Shown: positions 6,405 through 11,517 of the stretch, piece after piece
Layout: each line of letters opens with the position of its first letter
Numbering within the stretch: the first letter of the stretch is position 1
Assembly (NCBI GenBank): GCA_035288225.1
Contig: DATEAT010000171.1
Location: 1-11,517, forward strand
Source: RBG-16-64-43 sp035288225
GTDB lineage: Bacteria > Chloroflexota > Anaerolineae > Anaerolineales > RBG-16-64-43
DNA length: 11,517 nt
Reading direction: 5' to 3'
Notes under the pieces: generated by a model
The model's input: the letters and a program-made list of their open reading frames with translations, nothing else
The model's database searches: none
What the model was told of the DNA's origin: nothing
Position numbers and translations under genes: made by a program

Positions 6405-7304
6405 TCACGCGAAGCGCAACAGCGTAAGGACTCCGATCCACAACCCGACGGTCGTCATCAACCCCACGCCCATCACCATGTACGCCGCCACGTAATCGCG
6501 CCGGCGCACAGCCACCCAACCCAGCCCAAGATCCAACAGCCAGGCCAGCATTCCAAAAACCGGCAGCAAGAGCATGCGAGCTGGCGAACCCAAACCCGTG
6601 GGCACGCCGGCGGAATCGAAGGTAAAGGGATGCTCACGCACCAAGGCAGGCTGCACGGCCAGCAGCAACATCATGAGCAGCAACAAACCGCTGGAAGTCG
6701 TGGCGACGGCGGCTTGCGCGAAACGGCTGCCCAGCAACTCGCGGGTGAAGGTGTGACGGCGATACGAGAGGGCTTCTGCCTTCTCCGCCGAGATGACCGC
6801 GCTGAAGCGGGAGAAGGCATCCACAAACCCGGATAGATCGGCCGGAGAAAGTGCCCAGGCGCCATGGGAGGTGGCAACCAACACAAGGTTCGCACCGCTG
6901 GAGGAGGCGAAGGCCTCCACGTGCTGCCCGTCCTCCACTGTGAAGCGAGCGCGCGACCATCCGCTGCGGGCACCGACCCGCCGGCGCACGCCTGGCGCAA
7001 TCCCCCCGCCTGTGCGCAACTCCACGATGTGATCGAGCGGCACCACTTCCAGGTCGCCACCCCAGCGTAGGGTCAGTGCCTGCGAGTCGAGTCTATAGCT
7101 GGCACGTGCGAGCGCGATCAGGCGCGTAGCGATGACAGGCAGCCCGGCGATGGCCGCCGCGACGCCCAACAACGCCCCCGCCGACTGCCAATTGAGAGTC
7201 GCCCCCAGCAGGCGCCATAGTCCAAATCCCAAGACGGCGCACAGCCCGAGGCCGGCGGAGAGGTGGATGGCCAGCGCGCGTGCACGCACAGGTGTGAAAT
7301 GCAT
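6405..7304 (-). CDS. Membrane protein with a bacterial PH-like domain (hypothetical)
   Basis: 299 residues. Two N-terminal membrane helices (about 10-31 and 41-63) lead into a soluble domain at about 69-170. That domain starts YRLDSQALTLRWGG, has alternating strands, and ends ALSPADLSGFVDAFSRF, the closing helix pattern of bacterial PH domains (compare SPEDPEAFV-type endings). Three more helices follow at about 197-220, 242-266 and 272-296. Function is unknown; such proteins are common, poorly studied envelope proteins in Chloroflexota. The ATG at 7304 has no good Shine-Dalgarno, and no other start codon is available in frame back to the ilvE stop, 33 bp upstream. That spacing suggests co-transcription with ilvE and translation coupling. 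Confidence 0.8.
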   Translation of the reverse strand: MHFTPVRARALAIHLSAGLGLCAVLGFGLWRLLGATLNWQSAGALLGVAAAIAGLPVIATRLIALARASYRLDSQALTLRWGGDLEVVPLDHIVELRTGGGIAPGVRRRVGARSGWSRARFTVEDGQHVEAFASSSGANLVLVATSHGAWALSPADLSGFVDAFSRFSAVISAEKAEALSYRRHTFTRELLGSRFAQAAVATTSSGLLLLMMLLLAVQPALVREHPFTFDSAGVPTGLGSPARMLLLPVFGMLAWLLDLGLGWVAVRRRDYVAAYMVMGVGLMTTVGLWIGVLTLLRFA

Positions 7305-7337
7305 CAGGATGAAGTCCGTGCGGCGTGCAGCATGCGC

Positions 7338-8285
7338 TCAGGCCTTCGCCGCAATCCGTTCCACGTCGTACACCGGGGTCAGCCACGAAGAGTACTTGGC
7401 CTCTCCGCCGCGCACGACCTGGAAGTACAGGTCGCGCAGGCGCGTCACCACCGGGCCCATACGGCCCTCGCCGAGCGGCCGGTGGTCGATGCGCGTGATG
7501 GCGGCAATCTGCACACCCGTCCCGCAGAAGAAAGCTTCCTCGGCCAAATAGACTTCGGTGCGATCGATCGGGCGCTCCACCACGGTCAGGCCGAGGTCGT
7601 CACGCGCCAGGGTGATCAGCGTGCGGCGTGTGATGCCCTCCAGGATGTTATCAGTGATCGGCGGCGTGATGAGCTCACCGTGGCGCACCATGAAGAAGTT
7701 CTCAGCGCTGCCTTCCGCCACATGCCCATCCGAGTTGAGCACGATGGCCTCGTCGTACCCCGAACGCAGGGCATCCGTCTTGATCAGCGCGGAGTTGACG
7801 TACGACCCGGTGATCTTGCCGCGCGCGGGGATGCTGTTGTCGTCGACACGGCGCCAGGAGGAGATGGTGGCGTGAGCTCCCTCCTCGTGCTCCAAGTAAC
7901 GCCCAAAGGGCACGGCCACAATCGCCACGCGCGATTGCAGGTCGTGCAGACGCACGCCGATCATCTCCTCGGCAAAGTATGCCAGCGGGCGCACATACAT
8001 GTCCGCCTTATGTTCCTCGGCGCGCAGCAAGTCCACAGTGTGTCTGAGCAAGTCCGCGCCGTCGTACGGGAGCTGCATGTTGAGTAAGCGCGACGACTCG
8101 ATGAAGCGGCGAAAATGGTCGAGCGGGCGGAACAGGTACAGTTGAGCCCGGGCTTCATTCCAGTAGGCGCGCAGTCCGCCGAAGACACCGGTGCCGTAGT
8201 TCAGGCTGTGGTTGAGCATCCCCACGTGTGCTTGCGCGTAGGGTACGATGCGGCCCTCAAAAAACGCAAATGTGGGACCCGCCAT
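7338..8285 (-). CDS. ilvE: Branched-chain amino acid aminotransferase (class IV PLP enzyme)
   Basis: Transfers amino groups between glutamate and the 2-oxo acids of leucine, isoleucine and valine. 315 residues, standard length. Landmarks: LNYGTGVFGGLRAY (28-41), DHFRRFIESSRLL (56-68), YVRPLAYFAEE (97-107), GKITGSYVNSALIK with the PLP lysine at 157, DGHVAEGSAENFF (186-198), ITDNILEGITR (210-220) and EEAFFCGTGVQIAAI (249-263). The -EGSAENFF-, -ITR- and -GTG- blocks are those of IlvE rather than D-amino acid transaminase or aminodeoxychorismate lyase. The ATG at 8285 has GGAGG about 6 bases upstream and a TATAAT box about 47 bases upstream. The PH-like membrane protein follows after 33 bp. A divergent promoter for the esterase region shares its upstream gap. 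Confidence 0.94.
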   Translation of the reverse strand: MAGPTFAFFEGRIVPYAQAHVGMLNHSLNYGTGVFGGLRAYWNEARAQLYLFRPLDHFRRFIESSRLLNMQLPYDGADLLRHTVDLLRAEEHKADMYVRPLAYFAEEMIGVRLHDLQSRVAIVAVPFGRYLEHEEGAHATISSWRRVDDNSIPARGKITGSYVNSALIKTDALRSGYDEAIVLNSDGHVAEGSAENFFMVRHGELITPPITDNILEGITRRTLITLARDDLGLTVVERPIDRTEVYLAEEAFFCGTGVQIAAITRIDHRPLGEGRMGPVVTRLRDLYFQVVRGGEAKYSSWLTPVYDVERIAAKA

Positions 8286-8332
8286 TCTCCCTCCTATGCC
8301 AAGCGGTCCGTGCCCTCCGCAACCGCGAGGCG

Positions 8333-8338
8333 ATTATA
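8333..8338 (-). promoter_or_regulatory. -10 box of the ilvE promoter
   Basis: Minus-strand TATAAT followed by CGCCTCG, leaving a leader of roughly 40 bases to the ilvE ATG. A convincing -35 is not visible; TGGACG (8363-8358) is at 19 bp. The block TATAATCGCCTCG recurs exactly upstream of the OsmC gene. Confidence 0.5.
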
Positions 8339-8378
8339 TCCCCACCCTCCGGCCCATCGTCCATGAGTTGTGATTGCC

Positions 8379-8407
8379 TTGACGAGGCAGATGATCTGCC
8401 CTACACT
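8379..8407 (+). promoter_or_regulatory. Near-consensus sigma70-type promoter with a palindromic operator in its spacer
   Basis: TTGACG (8379-8384), 17-bp spacer, TACACT (8402-8407), predicting a start near 8414. The spacer contains GGCAGAT-G-ATCTGCC (8386-8400), a perfect 15-bp palindrome between the -35 and -10, a classic repressor position. It points at the esterase gene, but a hairpin with T-run lies in between. Confidence 0.7.
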
Positions 8408-8422
8408 AGGCGCAACAGGCGC

Positions 8423-8473
8423 CCCCCGTCAGCCGGGCAAGCCCGCTTGCTCAGCGCGACGGGGGTTTTGTTT
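8423..8473 (+). terminator. Intrinsic terminator or attenuator upstream of the esterase gene
   Basis: Outer stem CCCCCGTC (8423-8430) with GACGGGGG (8458-8465). The inner stem 8435-8441 pairs with 8446-8452 (one G-U pair) around CCCG, and TTTTGTTT follows at 8466-8473. This is a textbook intrinsic terminator on the plus strand. It ends a transcript from the 8379 promoter after about 55-60 bases unless polymerase reads through into the esterase gene, 17 bases on. Confidence 0.75.
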
Positions 8474-8490
8474 CCCGGGAGACGCCACGC

Positions 8491-9453
8491 GTGGGAATCA
8501 CTCCCCTCTCACCACGGCTGCCCCCTCCCTGCGATATGCTGCACGGGCGGGGCCACCGTGCGTTCCTCGCTACGATCCTGCTGATCACGGCATTCGCCAC
8601 CGGCGCCTGCCTGCCGCGTCTGCCGGCCTCCAAGCGAGCCGTGCTCGCCACGCACGCGCCCACCCTAGTACCCAGCCCGTTCATCCCGCCCGACCAATTG
8701 GCTGCGCCGGGTGAGGCCACGCTCATCCCGGTGCCGCTTTCCACTCAAGCCGCTGGCAGCGACTGCCGCGAAGCTCCCGGGCGCTTAGCGAACGATACGG
8801 CGCCCAACTCGCTGGGCGGCCCCACGCTCACATGGATCGCGTATCTCCCGCCCTGTTACGAGGCCGATCCCGGCGTGCGCTACCCGCTGCTGATTCTGTT
8901 GCATGCCGCAGAGCGCAATGCGCAGCAGTGGCGCTCGCTCGGTATCGCCGAAACCGCCGACCGCATGATTGCCTCGGGCGCAGTGCCGCCGTTGATCATC
9001 GTCATGCCCAACTCGCCGCTGGACAATGCCTCGGACGCGTTCATCCTGGCTGATCTCCTGCCGGCTCTCGATACACGCTACGCTTTGAACGAGGGCCGCG
9101 AGCAGCGCGCGATCGGCGGCCTCTCGTTGGGAGCGGCCCAGGCCCTGCGCGTCGAGATGCAGCGCCCCGATCTCTTCGGCGCGTTGGGGCTGCACAGCTT
9201 GACCCCGGTGGAGGTGGATCAGGCCCACCTGCCCGGCTGGCTCACGGCGATGCCGGCCGGCCTGATGCCGCAGGTGTATGTCGATATCGGGGACAAGGAC
9301 GCCCAACGGGATGCGGTGCATGCCATCGCCGATCAGCTGAGCGCGAGCGGATTGGATGTCACCTGGCAGCTCAATTCCGGGGCGCATGCGGATTCTTATT
9401 GGCGGGCGCATCTGGCGGAATATCTGGGTTGGTATGCAAGCGAGTGGCGTTGA
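8491..9453 (+). CDS. Exported alpha/beta-hydrolase, esterase D family (possible lipoprotein)
   Basis: 320 residues from GTG 8491. A positively charged start leads to a hydrophobic stretch, AFLATILLITAFATGAC (24-40), that looks like a signal peptide. Cys40 could be a lipoprotein cysteine, though the preceding TGA is a poor lipobox. A proline-rich linker (41-90) follows, then an esterase-like domain: TWIAYLPPCYE (114-124), YPLLILLHAAERNAQQW (131-147), PPLIIVMPNS (166-175), nucleophile elbow GGLSLG (209-214, Ser212), Asp268 or Asp270 in DIGDKD, and His299 in GAHADSYW. Family members cleave acyl esters; the substrate here is unknown. GTG 8491 has GGGAG 9 bases upstream; ATG 8536 (residue 16) gives a more usual signal peptide but has no ribosome site. 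It is the only plus-strand gene. Confidence 0.85.
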   Translation: MGITPLSPRLPPPCDMLHGRGHRAFLATILLITAFATGACLPRLPASKRAVLATHAPTLVPSPFIPPDQLAAPGEATLIPVPLSTQAAGSDCREAPGRLANDTAPNSLGGPTLTWIAYLPPCYEADPGVRYPLLILLHAAERNAQQWRSLGIAETADRMIASGAVPPLIIVMPNSPLDNASDAFILADLLPALDTRYALNEGREQRAIGGLSLGAAQALRVEMQRPDLFGALGLHSLTPVEVDQAHLPGWLTAMPAGLMPQVYVDIGDKDAQRDAVHAIADQLSASGLDVTWQLNSGAHADSYWRAHLAEYLGWYASEWR

Positions 9454-9458
9454 ATCGC

Positions 9459-9489
9459 ACCGCGCCCGACGGGGTACGCCGGGCGCGGT
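9459..9489 (+). terminator. Probable terminator of the esterase gene
   Basis: Ten-bp perfect stem ACCGCGCCCG / CGGGCGCGGT with an 11-base loop, starting 6 bases after the stop codon. The following tract (TGCGTTTGG) is only weakly T-rich, so termination may be partial. Confidence 0.5.
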
Positions 9490-9519
9490 TGCGTTTGGAG
9501 GAGAATGCACGCTGAAGAA

Positions 9520-9600
9520 TAGCCGCGCTAAGTGAGACTCGCCTGAAATGCGGCTAAGCGCCGGATGAGAAAGCTCGCGGCCCGGACATCTCTCCGGGCC
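9520..9600. repeat. Two inverted repeats in the convergent gap
   Basis: TAGCCGC (9520-9526) pairs with GCGGCTA (9550-9556). GGCCCGGA (9579-9586) pairs with TCCGGGCC (9593-9600) around CATCTC. The region 9490-9632 has no credible gene. The second stem, read on the minus strand, could be a back-up terminator, but its T content is low. Confidence 0.4.
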
Positions 9601-9627
9601 CCGGCCATCCGCACCCAACGACTGAAG

Positions 9628-9663
9628 AAAAGCACAGGCCCCCGTTACGCACGGGGGCCTGTG
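9628..9663 (-). terminator. Strong intrinsic terminator of the 101-residue membrane protein gene
   Basis: Perfect 13-bp stem CACAGGCCCCCGT (9633-9645) with its complement (9651-9663), 5-base loop, then C and TTTT on the minus strand (9631-9628). It lies about 33 bp after the stop codon at 9697. Confidence 0.85.
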
Positions 9664-9696
9664 ACATTGGGCACGAGTCGAGGGTTGGGCTCGCGA

Positions 9697-10002
9697 TCAG
9701 GGCTTCTTTTCGGCGTGCGGCTCGGATGGCGGGCGCCCGGCACGCATTCCGAAGAACAGCACGCTCGCTCCAGCACCCAGGGCGTAGGCACCCACTGTGC
9801 CAGCCCCGCTGTAGATGCTCAACGTCACCACCGAACCCAGTAATCCGAGCAAGGCGGCGATTTCCAATTGCCACCACTTGGCTTCCGTAGTGAACGGCAA
9901 CGAGGCCAGCCATCCGGCGGCCACGCCAAAGACCAGGAAACCCAGCGGGCGGAAGATGAGGCCCAAGATCTGCAGAACTGCCGTGATCGAATTCATATCC
10001 AT
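9697..10002 (-). CDS. Small membrane protein (hypothetical)
   Basis: 101 residues, not recognised. Hydrophobic segments at about 12-34, 46-65 and 68-87 suggest three membrane helices. The tail is hydrophilic and charged (RAGRPPSEPHAEKKP). The ATG at 10002 has an excellent ribosome site (AAGGAGGAGG, 7 bases before), and a second ATG lies two codons on. It has its own promoter candidate (10078-10106) and a strong terminator (9628-9663), so it looks like a single-gene unit, downstream of but separate from OsmC. These signals make it a real gene despite its small size. No function can be given. Confidence 0.8.
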   Translation of the reverse strand: MDMNSITAVLQILGLIFRPLGFLVFGVAAGWLASLPFTTEAKWWQLEIAALLGLLGSVVTLSIYSGAGTVGAYALGAGASVLFFGMRAGRPPSEPHAEKKP

Positions 10003-10036
10003 CGCGGTTCCTCCTCCTTAGACGCGGGGTCGGGCA

Positions 10037-10050
10037 GCCCGGCGCCGGGC
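10037..10050. repeat. GC palindrome in the leader of the small membrane protein gene
   Basis: GCCCGGCGCCGGGC, a perfect 14-bp palindrome, extended outward by GGCAG/CTGCC with one bulge. In the RNA it would form a stable hairpin between the predicted start and the ribosome site. There is no T-run, so it is not a terminator. Confidence 0.45.
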
Positions 10051-10077
10051 CTGCCTCGCCCCATCCGGGACGGTGGA

Positions 10078-10106
10078 AGCATACAACAACCACATGCATG
10101 TGGCAA
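10078..10106 (-). promoter_or_regulatory. Promoter candidate for the small membrane protein gene, with operator-like palindrome
   Basis: Minus strand: TTGCCA (10106-10101), 17-bp spacer, TATGCT (10083-10078). The perfect palindrome CCACATGCATGTGG (10090-10103) covers most of the spacer and half of the -35. The leader to the ATG is about 70 bases. Confidence 0.5.
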
Positions 10107-10137
10107 GGCGCAGCCGCAAATGGTCCTCCGGCACACC

Positions 10138-10563
10138 CTAAGCCAGTTTGGCTTCCAGGCTGATCGCCGTGGCAGCCAGCAGGCGCGAGATCGGACAGCC
10201 GAGCTTGGCCTGTTCCGCCTTGGCCTGGAAAGTGGCCTTATCGATTCCGGGAACCTTGGCTTCGGTGACCAGGTGGATGCGCGTCACCGTCCACTTGTCG
10301 GCCACCTTCTCCAGATGCACATGCGCCTGGGTGGTAATGCGCTCCGCCGTGAACCCGGCGCCCTCCAATTCCCCCGAGAGCGCCATCGAGTAACAACCCG
10401 CATGGGCGGCTGCGATCAACTCCTCCGGATTGGTCCCCGCGGCCTCCTCGAAACGCGAACCGAACGAATACGGGCCTTCATAGGCTCCCCCGCCAAGTTT
10501 CATGCGTCCACGCCCGCTGCGCAGCCCGCCTTCCCACACCGCCTCGGCAATTCGCTCTGCCAT
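10138..10563 (-). CDS. osmC: OsmC family peroxiredoxin
   Basis: Thiol peroxidase that reduces organic hydroperoxides in the cytoplasm. 141 residues from the ATG at 10563. GGGAGG sits 5 bases upstream, and conserved OsmC sequence begins at once (AEAVWEGGLRSGRGRMKL), so the in-frame extension to 10650 is rejected. Catalytic cysteines: Cys57 in NPEELIAAAHAGCYSMALS and Cys123 in LGCPISRLL, the pair that forms the redox disulfide. NPEELIAAAHAGC favours OsmC over Ohr. A TATAAT box lies about 68 bases before the ATG. The small membrane protein gene follows after 135 bp but with its own promoter. Confidence 0.94.
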   Translation of the reverse strand: MAERIAEAVWEGGLRSGRGRMKLGGGAYEGPYSFGSRFEEAAGTNPEELIAAAHAGCYSMALSGELEGAGFTAERITTQAHVHLEKVADKWTVTRIHLVTEAKVPGIDKATFQAKAEQAKLGCPISRLLAATAISLEAKLA

Positions 10564-10630
10564 CGTTCCTCCCTCACTTGAATTCATCGCTCGCCGGCCT
10601 TCGCGCCGCGAGCCTGTAAGAGCCGAGGCG

Positions 10631-10636
10631 ATTATA
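10631..10636 (-). promoter_or_regulatory. -10 box of the osmC promoter
   Basis: Minus-strand TATAAT followed by CGCCTCG, giving a leader of about 60 bases. No -35 consensus is seen at 16-18 bp. It shares 13 identical bases with the ilvE promoter. Confidence 0.5.
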
Positions 10637-10701
10637 GCCGGGTGGGCCATGGAATTGCGAGTGGTTGTGCAAGGAATAGAATCGCGGGCCTCGCGGCGTG
10701 G

Positions 10702-11400
10702 TCAGGGGCACACAATGGGCCAGCTCTCTGCGCGGCCCTCCTCGAGCGGCAATCCCAGGTAGGGCGAGGGGTCGAGGGTGTTGCCGAACTCGAGCTCATT
10801 GCGGAAATGGCCGAGGCCGTCGTCGCGCACGATGGAGAAGTGCAAGTGGATCCCCACCGGGTTGTCCGGGTCGCCCGAGTAATCACCCTGGTGGCCAAGC
10901 ACGGTGCCCGTCGCCACCGGCACCTCCACGCTGCCCGGCGGGAAAGCGGGGTCGACGAACGAATCGCCGTTCGCATCGGCCATGTGGGTGTAATAGAGCC
11001 AAATCTGCCGGCCGGGCTGCAGCGGATCCTCGGGCACACGCACGATGACCGTGCTCTTCCATTCGGCGAGGCGCGTCAGGTAGCCGGCGTAGGCAGAGAG
11101 CACGGGCGTCTCGCCCAGCGGCAACGGGCCGAACACATCGATGCCCTGGTGTCGGTGCAGCGGGCGGAACGAATCGCCGCGGACGAATCCAATGTAGCCA
11201 TCGGTCGGGAAGAGGAAGGCGGCCGAGCCACAACGCTGCCCAGCCCGCAACATCCAGTCGGCGTGGGCTGTCGGCTGCCTCAGATACTCACGCAGCCTCA
11301 CCAGGCGCGAGGCTGCGCCGCCCCAGGTGCGCCACGCAAAGTAGGCGCCCACCAGGAGCACGATGATGAGCAGCGAGAGAAGTGCGGTTGGTCGTCGCAT
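10702..11400 (-). CDS. M23 (LytM) family metallopeptidase, membrane-anchored
   Basis: 232 residues. An N-terminal membrane anchor or signal (about 5-22) places the catalytic domain outside the membrane, where this family cuts peptidoglycan cross-links. Zinc ligands are present: HQGID (His84, Asp88) and HLH (His185, His187), plus YTH (His139) between them. All known LytM catalytic positions therefore look intact. Between strands lies DANGDSFVD (142-150), which resembles an EF-hand/dockerin calcium loop (DxNxDxxxD). Cys57 and Cys231 could form a disulfide. The start at 11400 is chosen because it begins directly before the hydrophobic segment; an in-frame extension reaches 11508 but runs through the promoter region. 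A weak AGG is the only ribosome site. Confidence 0.9.
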   Translation of the reverse strand: MRRPTALLSLLIIVLLVGAYFAWRTWGGAASRLVRLREYLRQPTAHADWMLRAGQRCGSAAFLFPTDGYIGFVRGDSFRPLHRHQGIDVFGPLPLGETPVLSAYAGYLTRLAEWKSTVIVRVPEDPLQPGRQIWLYYTHMADANGDSFVDPAFPPGSVEVPVATGTVLGHQGDYSGDPDNPVGIHLHFSIVRDDGLGHFRNELEFGNTLDPSPYLGLPLEEGRAESWPIVCP

Positions 11401-11437
11401 GTCGGCCTGTCGCGCCCGCGGACGGGCGGCGCGTCGA

Positions 11438-11460
11438 ATTATACGCGCCCTGCTTGACAA
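11438..11460 (-). promoter_or_regulatory. Promoter candidate for the M23 peptidase gene (11-bp spacer)
   Basis: Minus-strand TTGTCA (11460-11455), 11 bp, TATAAT (11443-11438). The -10 is perfect, but the spacer is far shorter than the usual 16-18 bp, so the TTGTCA may not serve as a true -35. Confidence 0.4.
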
Positions 11461-11476
11461 ATCCATTTGGTATAAT
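11454..11476 (+). promoter_or_regulatory. Rightward promoter candidate at the window edge
   Basis: TTGACA (11454-11459), 11 bp, TATAAT (11471-11476), with an extended -10 (TGGTATAAT). CAAATCCATTTG (11458-11469), a short inverted repeat, fills the spacer. It should drive a gene beyond the right edge; the ATG at 11484 meets TAG after one codon and is not a gene start. Confidence 0.5.
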
Positions 11477-11517
11477 GCGGACACATGGACTAGGCCCCTC
11501 GGCGGCATTCCGGCTGC

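Noticed and set aside
7263..8087. 274-codon plus-strand frame opposite ilvE, and similar frames at 2240-2920, 3273-3944 and 1351-2190
   Set aside because: All lie opposite well-supported genes, lack ribosome sites and have shadow-type composition.
9505..9522. Five-codon ORF after GGAGGAG in the convergent gap
   Set aside because: The ribosome site is one base from the ATG, too close to work, and the peptide has no support.
10564..10650. 29-residue N-terminal extension of OsmC
   Set aside because: It would start upstream of the TATAAT box, and the ATG at 10563 has a strong ribosome site exactly where family conservation begins.
11401..11508. 36-residue N-terminal extension of the M23 peptidase
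   Set aside because: It would run through both promoter-like elements and put polar, Arg-rich sequence before the signal segment.
1..11517. Mobile elements, CRISPR arrays, tRNA or rRNA genes, toxin-antitoxin or defence cassette
   Set aside because: No transposase or integrase motifs, no regularly spaced repeats, no cloverleaf or rRNA sequence and no defence domains were seen; all larger genes are metabolic, repair or envelope families.

Overview
The window is GC-rich DNA from a free-living bacterium. It reads as ordinary chromosome: compact housekeeping genes, short intergenic gaps, and no transposase, phage gene, tRNA, rRNA or CRISPR array. The gene set fits a Chloroflexota (Anaerolineae-like) genome. 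The pointers are a NAD kinase / B-box zinc-finger membrane protein / RecN string, a SAM hydroxide adenosyltransferase, a DUF92 protein, and TATAAT-type -10 boxes standing out in very GC-rich gaps. This assignment is inference and has moderate confidence.

Layout. From 8285 down to 1 everything is on the minus strand, read right to left: branched-chain aminotransferase (ilvE), a five-helix membrane protein with a bacterial PH-like domain, a DUF92 membrane protein, a tyrosine phenol-lyase, a palindromic repeat block, a SAM hydroxide adenosyltransferase, NAD kinase, a B-box zinc-finger membrane protein, and the first 443 codons of recN, cut by the left edge. The last three sit close together (10-bp and 125-bp gaps) and probably form an NAD kinase-recN operon, possibly including the SAM hydrolase 10 bp upstream. 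One gene, a secreted esterase-like protein (8491-9453), is on the plus strand. To the right, three more minus-strand genes follow: a 232-residue M23 (LytM) peptidase, an OsmC-type peroxiredoxin, and a 101-residue membrane protein ending in a strong terminator that faces the esterase's own terminator.

The genes do not form one pathway. They cover amino-acid metabolism (ilvE, tyrosine phenol-lyase), cofactor and SAM chemistry (NAD kinase, SAM hydrolase), DNA repair (recN), oxidative stress (OsmC) and envelope functions (M23, esterase, membrane proteins).

The more unusual material is between genes. (1) A near-consensus sigma70-type promoter (TTGACG-N17-TACACT) has a perfect 15-bp palindrome filling its spacer. 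About 10 bases after the predicted start comes a strong hairpin and T-run, all before the esterase gene: either an operator-controlled attenuator or a tiny RNA gene. (2) Two perfect DnaA boxes (TTATCCACA) lie in a 148-bp gap far from any visible dnaA. (3) A promoter for the 101-residue protein has a 14-bp palindrome over its spacer and -35. (4) A divergent promoter at the right edge has TTGACA/TTGTCA and TATAAT separated by only 11 bp in both directions. (5) A three-hairpin repeat block of about 185 bp touches the start of the SAM hydrolase gene.
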